Origin: Ehretia macrophylla
Taxonomy: Eukaryota > Streptophyta > Magnoliopsida > Boraginales > Ehretiaceae
Reading direction: 5' to 3'
NCBI GenBank assembly: GCA_037974665.1
Contig: CM075764.1
Location: 76,028,325-76,092,324 of the forward strand
Length of the DNA: 64,000 nucleotides
Every line of letters begins with the position of its first letter. The first letter of the stretch is position 1. The notes under the pieces are model-generated. The model saw nothing but the letters and a program-made list of their open reading frames with translations, was not told the DNA's origin and ran no database searches. Below, piece after piece: positions 44,461 to 54,683 of this stretch. The position numbers and the translations under genes are program-made.

Positions 44461-44767
44461 TATATATATACATATATACCTATTTTTTGAATATGTAGAT
44501 ATAAGTTTGTTTTTTATTTTCATTTTTTTTTGGGTTTTTGTTTTAGTTTTTTTTTAGTTTTTTTTTCTTTTTATATATATATTTTTTATACATATATAAA
44601 TAAATATATATATATATATATAAATATATATATACATATATGCCTATTTTTTGAATATGTAGATGTAAGTTTGTGTTTTATTTTCATTTTTTTTTGGGTT
44701 TTGTTTTATTTTTTTTCAGTTTTTTCTTTTCTTTTTATACATATATTTTTTATACATATATAAATAA

Positions 44768-44839
<72 letters not shown>

Positions 44840-45290
44840 ATTTTTTGAATATGTAGATGTAAGTTTGTTTTTTGCTTTCGTTTTTTTTTTGGGGTCCTTG
44901 TTTTATTTTTTTCAGTTTTTTTTTCTTTTTATACATATATTTTTTATATAAGTATATATATGCATATATACCTATTTTTTGAATATGTAGATGTAAGTTT
45001 TTTTTTCATTTTTTTGGGGTTTTTGTTTTAGTTTTTTTTTAGTTTTTTTCTTTTTATACATATATAAATATTTAGGGTTTTTTTTAAAAAAATCAGATTT
45101 ATTTTTGTTTTACTTTCATATTTGTATATATATATATACTGTATATATAGATATATTATAAGTTAATTATATATTATTTCAAATTTATTTTTTATTTTTT
45201 GTCTTTTAATATATGTAAATATATTGTATATATATATGTATGTATGTATATATATATACAAAATTTGACATAATTCGAATTTAATAACTT
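44297..45290. repeat. (TA)n microsatellites with a repeated T-rich unit
   Basis: Long TA runs (44418-44458, 44770-44835) separate about five copies of a T-rich unit beginning CCTATTTTTTGAATATGTAG (about 44310, 44476, 44641, 44837, 44969). Predicted peptides here are low complexity only. Confidence 0.85.
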
Positions 45291-45334
45291 TTTTATTTTA
45301 AATTATTTTTTTAAAAAGAATTTAAAAAAAATGT

Positions 45335-45800
45335 GACGGAACGGAGATGAAATGTGAGGGAGACGGAATGGAGACGAAATATATAAGGAGACGAAAATTA
45401 GACGAAATGTGAGGGAGACGGAAATGAGACGAAATGTGAGGGAGACGGAAAGGAGACGAAATGTGAGAGAGACGGAAAGGTGACGAAATGTGAGGGATAC
45501 GAAAGGGAGACGAAATGTGAGGGATACGAAAGGGAGACGAAATGTGAAGGAGACGAAAATGAGACAAAATGTGAAGGAGACGGAAAGCTGATGAAATGTG
45601 AGGGAGACAAAAAGGTGACGAAATGTGAGGGAGACAGAAAGGTGACGAAATATCTTTTCGTCTCCATTTGAGACGAAACGGAGATGAAACTCAAAACTGG
45701 AGATGGTGTGATAGGTGACGCCCGAGTTTCGTCTCCATTCCGTCTCCTTTTCAAATTGGAGACAGAAATGAGACGAAAATGTACTGTCTCCATTTCTGAA
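45335..45800. repeat. Right subterminal repeat array of the CACTA element
   Basis: About a dozen copies of AAATGTGAGGGAGACG and variants repeat roughly every 26-30 bp, then inverted GTCTCC copies appear next to the terminus. The repeat produces spurious ORFs of SHFVSFPSP type on the minus strand. Confidence 0.85.
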
Positions 45801-45816
45801 ATTTCTTGTAGTGGAA

Positions 45817-46439
45817 TTGATATTAGTGAATTACATGTTACAATTGCAGGATGGGATACTATACTATTTTCGTGAGTAAATCCCTGGTTTATTGGGGCGA
45901 TGATACATCTTTATGAGATCCTAGATGCATATTACGAAGGGGAATATTCCCAAACAAGTCACTCAGTGTATTGCAATCCTCTCTTAAAAATCTACCCACA
46001 TTCATGAAGGATTAAGGAATATTCCCTAAGCATTAGAGCAAATTCTCATCATATTTGGTACATGGGAATGTGGGATGGACCTTGAGTGCATATCGTTACC
46101 TATAACTCAAGAGGGTGAAGTACCTCATCAAACTGGGATTTACTCGGCCTAATCCCGTGAGTCAAAAGGAATATAACTATTTTCGTTATTAGAGGGTAGT
46201 TGAGGTCAAGACTTACACGATATCAGTTGCCTCCTCCTTAATTTCCCAATGCTTACAAAAGGTCGCGGAAAAACTTTACCTAAGTCCGAGACTAAGCTAC
46301 CTCCACCGATTAGTTATCCAAAATCGTTGTATCATTTATGAAACAATCTGCCACACTGTCATGTGGTCCAATTAGGTGTGAAACGCCTTCTCCTTTGTAG
46401 TCTGTCACGTTGAATCTGGGGATTTGGAATCTGCAGATG
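45817..46439. other. Unassigned spacer
   Basis: No gene was recognised. It may be the 3' non-coding part of the Tat-type fragment that follows on the minus strand, but no LTR boundary could be fixed. Confidence 0.4.
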
Positions 46440-48214
46440 ATTGACTTCTAGACAAAGCTCCAAATAGATTTCTCGTAATCTTTCGTACGGCCTTGGCCTC
46501 GACCTATTTAGTAAAGTAATTGACGGTGACAAAGATGCACTTCATTTGTGTAGTGCTAGTAGCTAATGGCCTAACTATGTCCAATCCTCATTGTGCAACG
46601 TGATTCTTACTGTCTTGGGACGACTATCTATGTATCTTGGTGAATTGTTGACATATATCATACTTCTTCACCAATTCTTAGGCATCTTGCTACATAGTGG
46701 GCCAACAATATACTTACCTTAAAGGTTTCAAGGCTAATGTTTAAGCCCCAATATGATTTCTAAAAATCACTTAGTGTATTTTCCTTAAAACATAATTTCT
46801 TTCATCTTGGTCAATACATTTTAATAATGGCCAAGTGAAAGACCTTTTGTAGAGCTTCCCCTCGAGATCAAGAATTAGAAGTCCGGATGCTCAATCCTTT
46901 ATGTTCATTTCTTGAGTGAGCTTCTTTTCTTCCAATAATTCATGAATTGACTAATGCCAACAATTTTCAACATTGATAGCTATGACTTCTTGATTTTCTA
47001 TCGAGATACTAGGCTTGACTACCTCGTTGATCTTTACTAGGGTATGACGATTCTTCCCTAAAGCTAACTTGGATAAGACATTTGTTTTCTTATACTTGCC
47101 TAAGGGAATTTGTTGTATGGAACACCTTTCAAAATTTGAGGTTAACGCTTTGGCTTTTTCGAGATACGCCACCATCATTGTCGGATCCCTTGCCTCAAGC
47201 TCCCTTTTTAAGTGGTTGGCCACTAATTGCGAGTCCTTGAAGATTTCCACTACTCGAGCTCCTAAAGATATTGTTGTCTTAAGCCTGCCTATGAGGGCCT
47301 CGTACTTAGCCTCATTGTTCGAGGCCGAGAACTTTAGTTTGAGTGAATATTGAGTTTCATCACTCTAGAGGTTGATGATGACAATCTCGACACAACTAAC
47401 CTATCTCGAAGAAACCATATCACCTTGTATCGCTCATACTAGTTCAAATTCTTGAGATGTCTCCCAGATACATTCCACCACAAAATTTGCCACAACTTCA
47501 GCCAAATAGTAGTTAAATGACATCGAACTAGCTAAGCTCCACTATTAACTTTAATAATCCACCTGACACCTCTAGTCTATGAAACATTTGTCTTAATGAC
47601 ACATATGTCATTACTCGGATGATATATGCATCAAAGTAATATTTTGGCTTAGAAAAGGCCATTACTAAGGCCAAGGCAAGGACTATTTTCTCAATAACTA
47701 AGTATCTAAATGCAACTCCAAAGATGATTTTACAGACCTAGTACACTTGCTTCTGCACACGTATTTCTTCCTAGACTAGGGCAGTTGCAACCGCAGCTCC
47801 TGTAGTTGCTAAATAAATGATTCAGTTATTCCTCCTTCTCTAGTCGAAACAACAAGGGAGGCAAGCTGAGGTACTTCTATAGCCCTTCGTGGGCAGTTTG
47901 ACACTCCTCTATCCACTGGAAATTTTTTGAGTTTCTAAGTACTTTAAAGAATGGTCCACACTTATCGGCTAACCTAACCATAAATGGACTCAATTTTGCT
48001 ACCTTTCCTATTAGAGACAATATCTTCTTTATGCACTTCGTGGATTCATGTCAAGTATAGCTTGGATATTTTTTGGGTTATCTTTTATCCCTCGACTAGT
48101 GATCATGAAGCCTAGGAACTTATCAACCCTAAACCCAAAGAAAAAAAATTTAGGGTTGAATCTGATCTCAAACAGTGTCATGGTAGCAAAGACATCAGCC
48201 ACGTCAAACAAATG
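46440..48214 (-). pseudogene. pol: Fragment K: Tat-clade Gypsy pol (RT, RNase H, integrase)
   Basis: On the minus strand, 48211-48029 carries RT motifs (FLGFMITSRGI, NIQAILDM). About 47340-46951 carries RNase H (SASNNEAKYEALIGRL, then EIFKDSQLVANHLKREL and CSIQQIPLGKYKKTNVLSKL). About 46700-46480 carries integrase (a YDICQQF finger end, and VTVNYFTK-stop-VEAKAV where relatives have Trp). Many stops and frame changes interrupt it. The Tat/Ogre clade is inferred from the wording. It is cut at 48214 by the LTR of H. Confidence 0.8.
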
Positions 48215-49509
48215 TGTTAGCCTAAGGGTGTAAATCTCATATTTTGATGATAAATAAATCTTAATTAAGTGTTTATCTAATGACTAATCGTGCTTGTATA
48301 AGTCATATATATTTGAGAATAGTCATAGATTGGGAAATGCTTAAGTGATGCTTATGCATAAAGAAATGGCTATCACGTGCTTATCAAATACAAATCAAGT
48401 CTGAAGTGCTACGATTGGTGAAGATCTATTGAAGATTTGAAGAGTAAATATCCATGAAGATCTTTCCTAAGAAGAATGAAGATTGTGAAAGATGAAGAGG
48501 GAGTCATTAGAGGAGAAGTGGCAACAGAAGGGGTATCGGCTATACAAATGTGGTTTCCCTTTGAATTCATTATAAAGCTCAAAAATCATTTTGTAAAATT
48601 CATGTTAATCTTAACCTTTGATTTTTAGAAAATATTTTGGATGTTTAAAAGGTTGCAAACTTCTTTCAAAAAATGGCTCTTAAAGTTTATATTTCGGGAA
48701 TATCATATCAGATCATCACAACAAAACTTTGTGCTAAAATAGGGTGATCCAGGCGAGTGACCCGGTCGAGTGAGTTGACCGGATCCACTCACCCAGATCT
48801 TGTCCAGTGATATTCGGGCGAGTGACTTGGTCGAGTCACTCGACCGGATCCACCTAATCATTGTGTTTGAAAAATATAGCTATTTTATATCCGTTGGGAG
48901 CATTTTCTATATATTTTCAAATACCTCCATTGCCTAAAATACCTCTTCCAACTACAAGCAATTGTTCTATAGCTTTCACATCTTCAAAACATATTTGCTT
49001 GAATTTTTATTGAGTTTTAGCTTACAAATCAATTGAGCATTAAATTGTATTTATTCACACTCAAAGAGAGTTCATTGTACTCATCATTTATTCACTCTTG
49101 TTGTAAGATAAACACTACTATAGCTTTGAGAAAATCATTGTATAGGGAGTGTTTTGAAATCTTCTTTGAGGATTCAAATAAGTGAAAAGGCTTGTACAAA
49201 CTCTTGTGGAGTTAAGAGGTCTTGTAGTGTTGGTTTGTGCTTCACTAACTTGTGAAGAACCACTACTAGTGGAGCTAGTGGAAAGTCTAAGGGGAAGAAG
49301 ACCTTAGGTGGTGGAGTAGATTAACAAACCACCTAAAAATCGATGCATCATTTCTTTCTCTCTTATCTCCTTAACTCTTTATATTTGTGCATGCATAGTG
49401 TTTGATAAATTGTTTCATTGAATTCACTAATTTTATTCATATCCGAAAAAGTAGTATACTTGTCTCCCTATCCTAATTCACCTCCCTCTTAGGATATGTT
49501 GGGCTAACA
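48215..49509 (+). repeat. 5' LTR of H (1295 bp)
   Basis: Perfect 8-bp inverted ends TGTTAGCC and GGCTAACA bound it, with a primer site directly after. It starts like SIRE LTRs (TTTTGATGATAAAT). It carries GTCGAGT-type palindromes at 48762-48782 and 48829-48845. A TATA-like TATATATT lies near 48910. Confidence 0.85.
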
Positions 49510-49511
49510 AG

Positions 49512-49524
49512 TGGCATCTAGAGC
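49512..49524 (+). other. Primer-binding site of H
   Basis: TGGCATCTAGAGC, two bases after the LTR, is a variant of the initiator-Met site TGGTATCAGAGC. Confidence 0.65.
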
Positions 49525-49566
49525 TATGGCTTTACATATAGCTTAACATCTAGTAAAATTAAGATC

Positions 49567-51140
49567 ATGGCAAATACTACTACATCTCCTTACATGGAAG
49601 GATATTCAACTAACAAACCTTCATTTTTCACAGGTACAAACTTTGTTTATTGAAAAAACAAGATAGAGACCTACATTCAATCTGTTGATTACTCTCTTTG
49701 GAGGATTGTAGAAGAAGGTCCATTTGTTTCAATCAAAATCACGAAGATTAAGAATGAAGATGGTAACAAGTTCAAAAAGAAGACTCAAAAAAACAAGATG
49801 AGTTTGATGAAAATGATATGGTCATGTTGACTAAGAACTCAAGAGCAAAGAATATCATCTATTGTGCCCTCAATAAAATAGAGTATAATTGTGTGAGTCA
49901 ATGTACATCGACTCATGAAATATGGGAGCTTCTTGAGCTATCTTATCAAGGATCAACTCAAGTCAAAGATACAAAGATTAGTTTGTACATTCATGAGTAT
50001 GAACTGTTTCGGATGAAGCCCAGAGAATCTAAATGAGATGCATCAAAGGTTTGCAAAAATGGCCAACAACCTTAATGCTCTTGGCAAATCCTATCCAAAT
50101 GAAGGACTCAACCGAAAGATTCTTCTTGCACTACCAAATTAGTACAAGCCCAAGGTGATATCAATTAGAGAGTCAACAAATCTCTCAAAATTGAAAGTGC
50201 ATGACCTCATTTGTAACCTTGAACCGAAGAACTAGTCCTCAATCAAGAGAGACTAAGAGATGAAGAAGAAAATAAAGCAAAGAAGTCACTTGTTCTCCTT
50301 ACATCAAAAACTCATTCATGTGATGAAGATGATAGTGAAAATAAAGATGATGAAATGGACTTACTTGCAAAAAACTTCAAGAAATTCTTGAAATACAAGA
50401 AGATGAAAAGGGGAACTTCATCAAACAACAATTTTAGGTGAAATGACAAAGACAAACCAAAGGAAGAATCAAAATGCTTCAATTGCAACAAACCAGGACA
50501 AATGAGAACAAATTGCCCAAAGTTAATCAAAGGAAGAAAAACTATGAAGGCAAATTGCATTGAAGATGACATCTCAACCGATGAAAAATGAAAAGGAATA
50601 AGAAGTGGCCAACATTGTATGTCTTATGGCCAAAGAGGATGATGAGGTATGTTCTTCTTCTAGCTCCACATTATTACATAATGATGAATGTTCATTTGAA
50701 GAATTACAAAATGAATTTTCAAAAATACATGACAACTTTTCAATTTCTCTTTCAAAAATCAAAGAACTTCAAAAAGAAAAAGATGAATTGAAGATTGAAG
50801 ATTGAAAATGTGAAACCTGAAGAAGAACATGATTGTACACATAAAAAGGCTCTCCAATACTACAATGAGAAAGAAGAATTTCAAGCAAAAGTTGAAAAAC
50901 TTGAAAAAGAAGTCCAAAGCTTAAATGAAAGTTTAGCAAAATTTACAGAAGGAAAAAAAACTTTGGATAAACTGCTTGGTTTCCAAAAATTGGCTTTTGA
51001 TAAAAGTGGCATCGGTTATGAACCATTTACAAAACAAAAATCTCTCAAAAGCTACTTTGTAAAAGCATCTACTTCCTCAAATGAAGCTTTAACATCAAGA
51101 AGATTTAAAAAAATACGCACATATTATGAAAGACATTGAT
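49567..51140 (+). pseudogene. gag: H gag
   Basis: ATG 49567 starts ANTTTSPYMEGYSTNKPSFF. TGA at 49651 stands for a likely Trp. The core has TYIQSVDYSLWRIVEEGP, then RISSIV-type and MHQRFAKMANNLNALGKSYP stretches in shifted frames. The zinc knuckle at 50475-50516 reads CFNCNKPGQMRTNC with Gln in place of the His. 50605-51139 is a coiled-coil tail (KVEKLEKEVQSLNESLAKF) ending with LAFDKSGIGYEPF, as in SIRE gags. At least three frameshifts and several stops interrupt it. Confidence 0.85.
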
Positions 51141-51329
51141 ATATTACATCACATTTTAAGTATAGAAACATAGTAGGTAGAGATGCTAGAAATCTCTATT
51201 GGCTTAAGCCCAAATGGGTTATTAGATGTGTTAGGGCTTGACACTAATACATAAGGACCCAATAAAACTTGGGGACCTAAAAAGGACAACATGTGTATGC
51301 CTTTATGTATTTAGGTTCCTCTAAAAATC

Positions 51330-52615
51330 AAGTATGAAGGAAGTTGGGTCATTGATAGTGGATGCTCAAGACACATGACTGGAGATTCATTCCTCTTCTA
51401 TGAGCTCAATAAGAAAATCAAAAGAAATGTGAACTATGGAGAAATGGAAAAAGTAAAATCATTGGAAGAGGTAACATTGGTGATGGACATTCAATATCTA
51501 TCCATAATGTGCTACTTATCAAAGGTTTGAAACACAATTTGTTTAGTGTAAGTCAATTTTGTGACAATGAGTATAGAGTTGAATTTAAAGTTTCTTGTTA
51601 CATTGTATATGATAACTTGGACAAAGTGTTGTTTGTTGCATATACACGTGATAACGTTTATACCATCAATTTTAAGGATCTTACATGCCAAAATGTTAAT
51701 TGCTTAATGACTATAAATGACGATTCTTGGTTATGGCATAAAAGATTAGGACATGCAAGTATATACTTATTCACTAAACTTTCTAGAAAAAAGCTTGTAA
51801 AAGGTCTTCCTAAAACTAGGTTTGAAAAAGATCATTTATGTGATGCATGTTAATTTGGAAAACAACATAAGACATCTTTTAAACCCATAAACAAAGTAAT
51901 TACATCTAAAGCATTACAAAAACTTCATATGGACCATTTTGGACCAATCGATGTGGCTAGCTTAGGAGGATCAAGGTATGTCTATGTTATTATAGATGAC
52001 TATACTAAGTATACTTGGGTTATGTTTTTGTCCCATAAAAATGAAGCCTTCAATGAATTTGCAAAATTATGCAAAAGAGTGCAAAATGAGAAAGGCTATT
52101 ATATCATTTGCATTCATAGTGACCAAGGCACAAAATTTTTAAATTCATCTTTTGCGGATTTTATGAACAACATGGCATTGAGCATAATGTTTTGGCTTCT
52201 AGAACTCCTTAACAAAATGGGGTAGTTGAAAGGAAGAACCAAATATTATAAGAAATGGCAAGAACCATGTTGAAAGAAAACAACTTGCCTACATATTTTT
52301 GGGGTAAAGCCGTTAATACGACTTGTTATGTACTTAATCGAGTCTTAATTAGACATTTTCTTAAAAAGACTCCTTATGAATTGTGGAAAGAACAAACATC
52401 AAATGTTGCACACTTTAGAGTATTTGGTTGTAAATGCTTTATCTTAAACACCAAAGACCATCTTGGAAAATTTGATGCCAAATCCGATGAAGGAATATTT
52501 CTTCGATATTCAACTAAGAGCAAGTCATATAGAATATATAACAAAAGAACTCTAGTAGTTGAAGAATCAATGCATGTGAATTTTGATGAAACTAATCCCT
52601 TTATGTCGTGAAAGG
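51330..52615 (+). pseudogene. pol: H pol: protease, GAG-pre-integrase and integrase
   Basis: The protease active site reads SWVIDSGCSRHMTG (about 51345). After a frameshift, 51509-51853 is the pre-integrase domain (LWHKRLGHASIY, then CDAC before a stop). 51929-52225 is the integrase core: HMDHFGPIDVASLGG holds the first Asp and HSDQGTKFLNS the second. After a frame change near 52195 the Glu region and 52255-52611 (YFWGKAVNTTCYVLNRV, FRVFGCKCFILNTKD) complete it. Domain order is Copia. Confidence 0.88.
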
Positions 52616-54459
52616 ATGATGATGATGTAGGTGTACAACAAGTTGAAACTCAAAATCAACCTATCATATCAAATCAAGTAAATAAGGCATCTCCAAGTGA
52701 TCCAAAGAATACATCAAATGAAGGAGACCAACCAACATTGAATGCTAGGGATCAACCAACATCAAATGTTCAACGCACTTCAAACAATCAAGACTTACCA
52801 AGATGTTGAAAGTTTGTGAAAGATCACCCAAATGATCAAATCCTTGGTGATCCATCCAAAGGTGTAAGAAATCGTTCTAACTTGAACACCTATTATGAAG
52901 ACATTGCCTTTATTTCCCAAATTAAGCCTAAAAATGTTAAAGAAGCCTTATTGCATGATTATTAGATAATTGTTATACAAGAAGAGCTTAATCAATTCGA
53001 AAGAAACAAAGTTTGGAAACTTGTTGAAAGGCAAATGGCTATCCAAAAATTGGTACTAAATGGGTGTTTAGAAACAAACTAGATGAATCCGAAATAGTAA
53101 CTAGAAACAAGGCAAGATTAGTAGCTCAAGGCTATAATCAAGAAGAAAGAATAGATTATGATGAAACATTTGCACCGGTGGCTAGATTAGAATCTATTTG
53201 TATGCTTCTTGCTTTTGCATGCTTTATGGATTTTAAATTATTTCAAATGGATGTCAAAAGTGCATTTTTAAATATATTTCTTCAAGAAGAAGTATATGTG
53301 AAACAATCTCTCAGATTTAAGGATTCAAATTCACCTAATCATATCTTGAAACTTCAAAAAATCCCTTTATGGATCAAAACAAGCTCCTAGGGCATGGTAT
53401 GATCGATTAAGTGGATATTTTCTTGAAAATGAATTTACTAGAGGTAAACTAGATTCAACTTTGTTTGTTAAAAGAAAAGTCAAGATATTTTACTTGTGCA
53501 AATATATGTTTATGAAATTATCTTTTGGTGCCACTAATGAGTCTCTTTGTGAGTATTTTTCTAATTGTATGCACAAAAAGTTTGAGATGAGCATGATGGA
53601 AGAATTGAATTTCTTCCTCGGACTTCAAATTAAGCAAACACATGAGGAAATCTTCATAAATCAAGCCAAGCACACAAGGGAACTCATCAAAAAATTTGGT
53701 CTTGAGACCGCTAAAGAAATGAGTACACCAATGGGAACATCAACCAAGTTAGACAAAGATGAAAAAGGTAAATCAATCAATGAAAAGAAGTATCGAGGTA
53801 TGATTGGAAGCCTTCTATATTTAACTGCCTCTAGACCTAATATAATGTTTGTTGTGTGCTTATGTGTTCGGTTTCAATCCAATCCTAAAGAATCGCACTT
53901 AAATGCAATAAAAAGAATCATTAGGAATCTTAAAGGTACACTTGATTTAGGACTTTGGTATCCCAAGGGCATGTCTTTTGAACTGACAGAATATTCTAAT
54001 GCCGACTATGCAAGGTGTAAAATTGATAGAAAAAGAACTAGTAGTAGCTGTCAATTTCTAGGTCAATCTTTAATCTCATGGTCTAGTGAAAAGCAAAATA
54101 GTGTTGCCTTATCCACAACCGAGGTCGAACATGTATCCGCCGGAAATTGTGTTGTCCAAATTCTGTGGATAAAACAAAATTTGCTTGGCTATGGCCTTGA
54201 ATATGATCATATACCCATTAGATGTGATAACACTAGTGTCATTAACCTCACAAAAAATTCAATTCAGCATTCAAGGACCAAGCATATAGAGGTTAGACAT
54301 CATTTCATACGTGACCATATGCAAAAAGATGATGTTATCCTTGAATTTGTTGAAACTTTGCATCAATTAGCGGATATTTTTACAAAACTTTTGAATAAGG
54401 ATCAATTTTGTACTATTAGAAGAGTTGGGAATGCAAAATATTTCTTAAAATGCTTTTAA
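52616..54459 (+). pseudogene. pol: H pol: reverse transcriptase and RNase H
   Basis: 53064-53390 reads VTRNKARLVAQGYNQEE, YDETFAPVARLESI and QMDVKSAFLN (motif A). The active-site YVDD falls in a frame-shifted spot near 53505, where the local frame gives YVYE, so both catalytic Asp residues are lost. 53461-54459 holds the rest: FFLGLQIKQ, YRGMIGSLLYLTASRPNI, then RNase H with YSNADYARCKIDRKRTSS, STTEVEHVSA and RCDNTSVINL, ending LADIFTKLL. Confidence 0.9.
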
Positions 54460-54530
54460 AATATTTTCCAGCCCTTAAATTGAGCAAAATTTTCAAAAGA
54501 AAAATGGGAAAGATGAGCCGGGCAAGTCAT

Positions 54531-54551
54531 CCGGTCAACTGGGTTGACCGG
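54531..54551. repeat. Internal CCGGTC...GACCGG palindrome shared with the H LTR
   Basis: A 21-bp near-palindrome, CCGGTCAACT then GGGTTGACCGG, matches one in the LTR at 48762-48782. The surrounding ~100 bp are also GC-rich and similar in both places. Confidence 0.8.
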
Positions 54552-54683
54552 ACCACTCAACCAGATGGCACTGCCCTTCGTCCAAGCAAGTGGATCCGAG
54601 CGAGTGGTGCAGGGACCTGGTCGACAGGGTCTGACATGATAAGGTTTTTCAGCCCACGATTTTTACTCTTTTAAACTCTCTTT

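Larger units (their letters stand above)
42984..45813. mobile_element. Non-autonomous CACTA (En/Spm-type) element
   Basis: Termini are CACTACAAGAAA at 42984 and its exact inverse TTTCTTGTAGTG ending at 45813. GAA is found on both sides (42981-42983 and 45814-45816), the 3-bp duplication expected for CACTA. No transposase is present. Both subterminal regions (43020-43700 and 45335-45800) are filled with direct and inverted copies of a GGAGACGAAA/GAGACGGAA-like motif, the usual form of transposase-binding sites. A MITE and AT microsatellites fill the centre. Because each CACTACAA copy in the flanking repeats is also preceded by GAA, the exact left boundary is ambiguous. Confidence 0.9.

Noticed and set aside
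44181..44763. Phe/Ile/Tyr-rich ORFs that look like membrane proteins
   Set aside because: They are translations of TA microsatellites and T-rich repeats.
45322..45793. ORFs with SHFVSFPSP or CEGDRKVTK repeats
   Set aside because: They are translations of the CACTA subterminal motif array. The period reflects DNA repeats, not a repeat protein.
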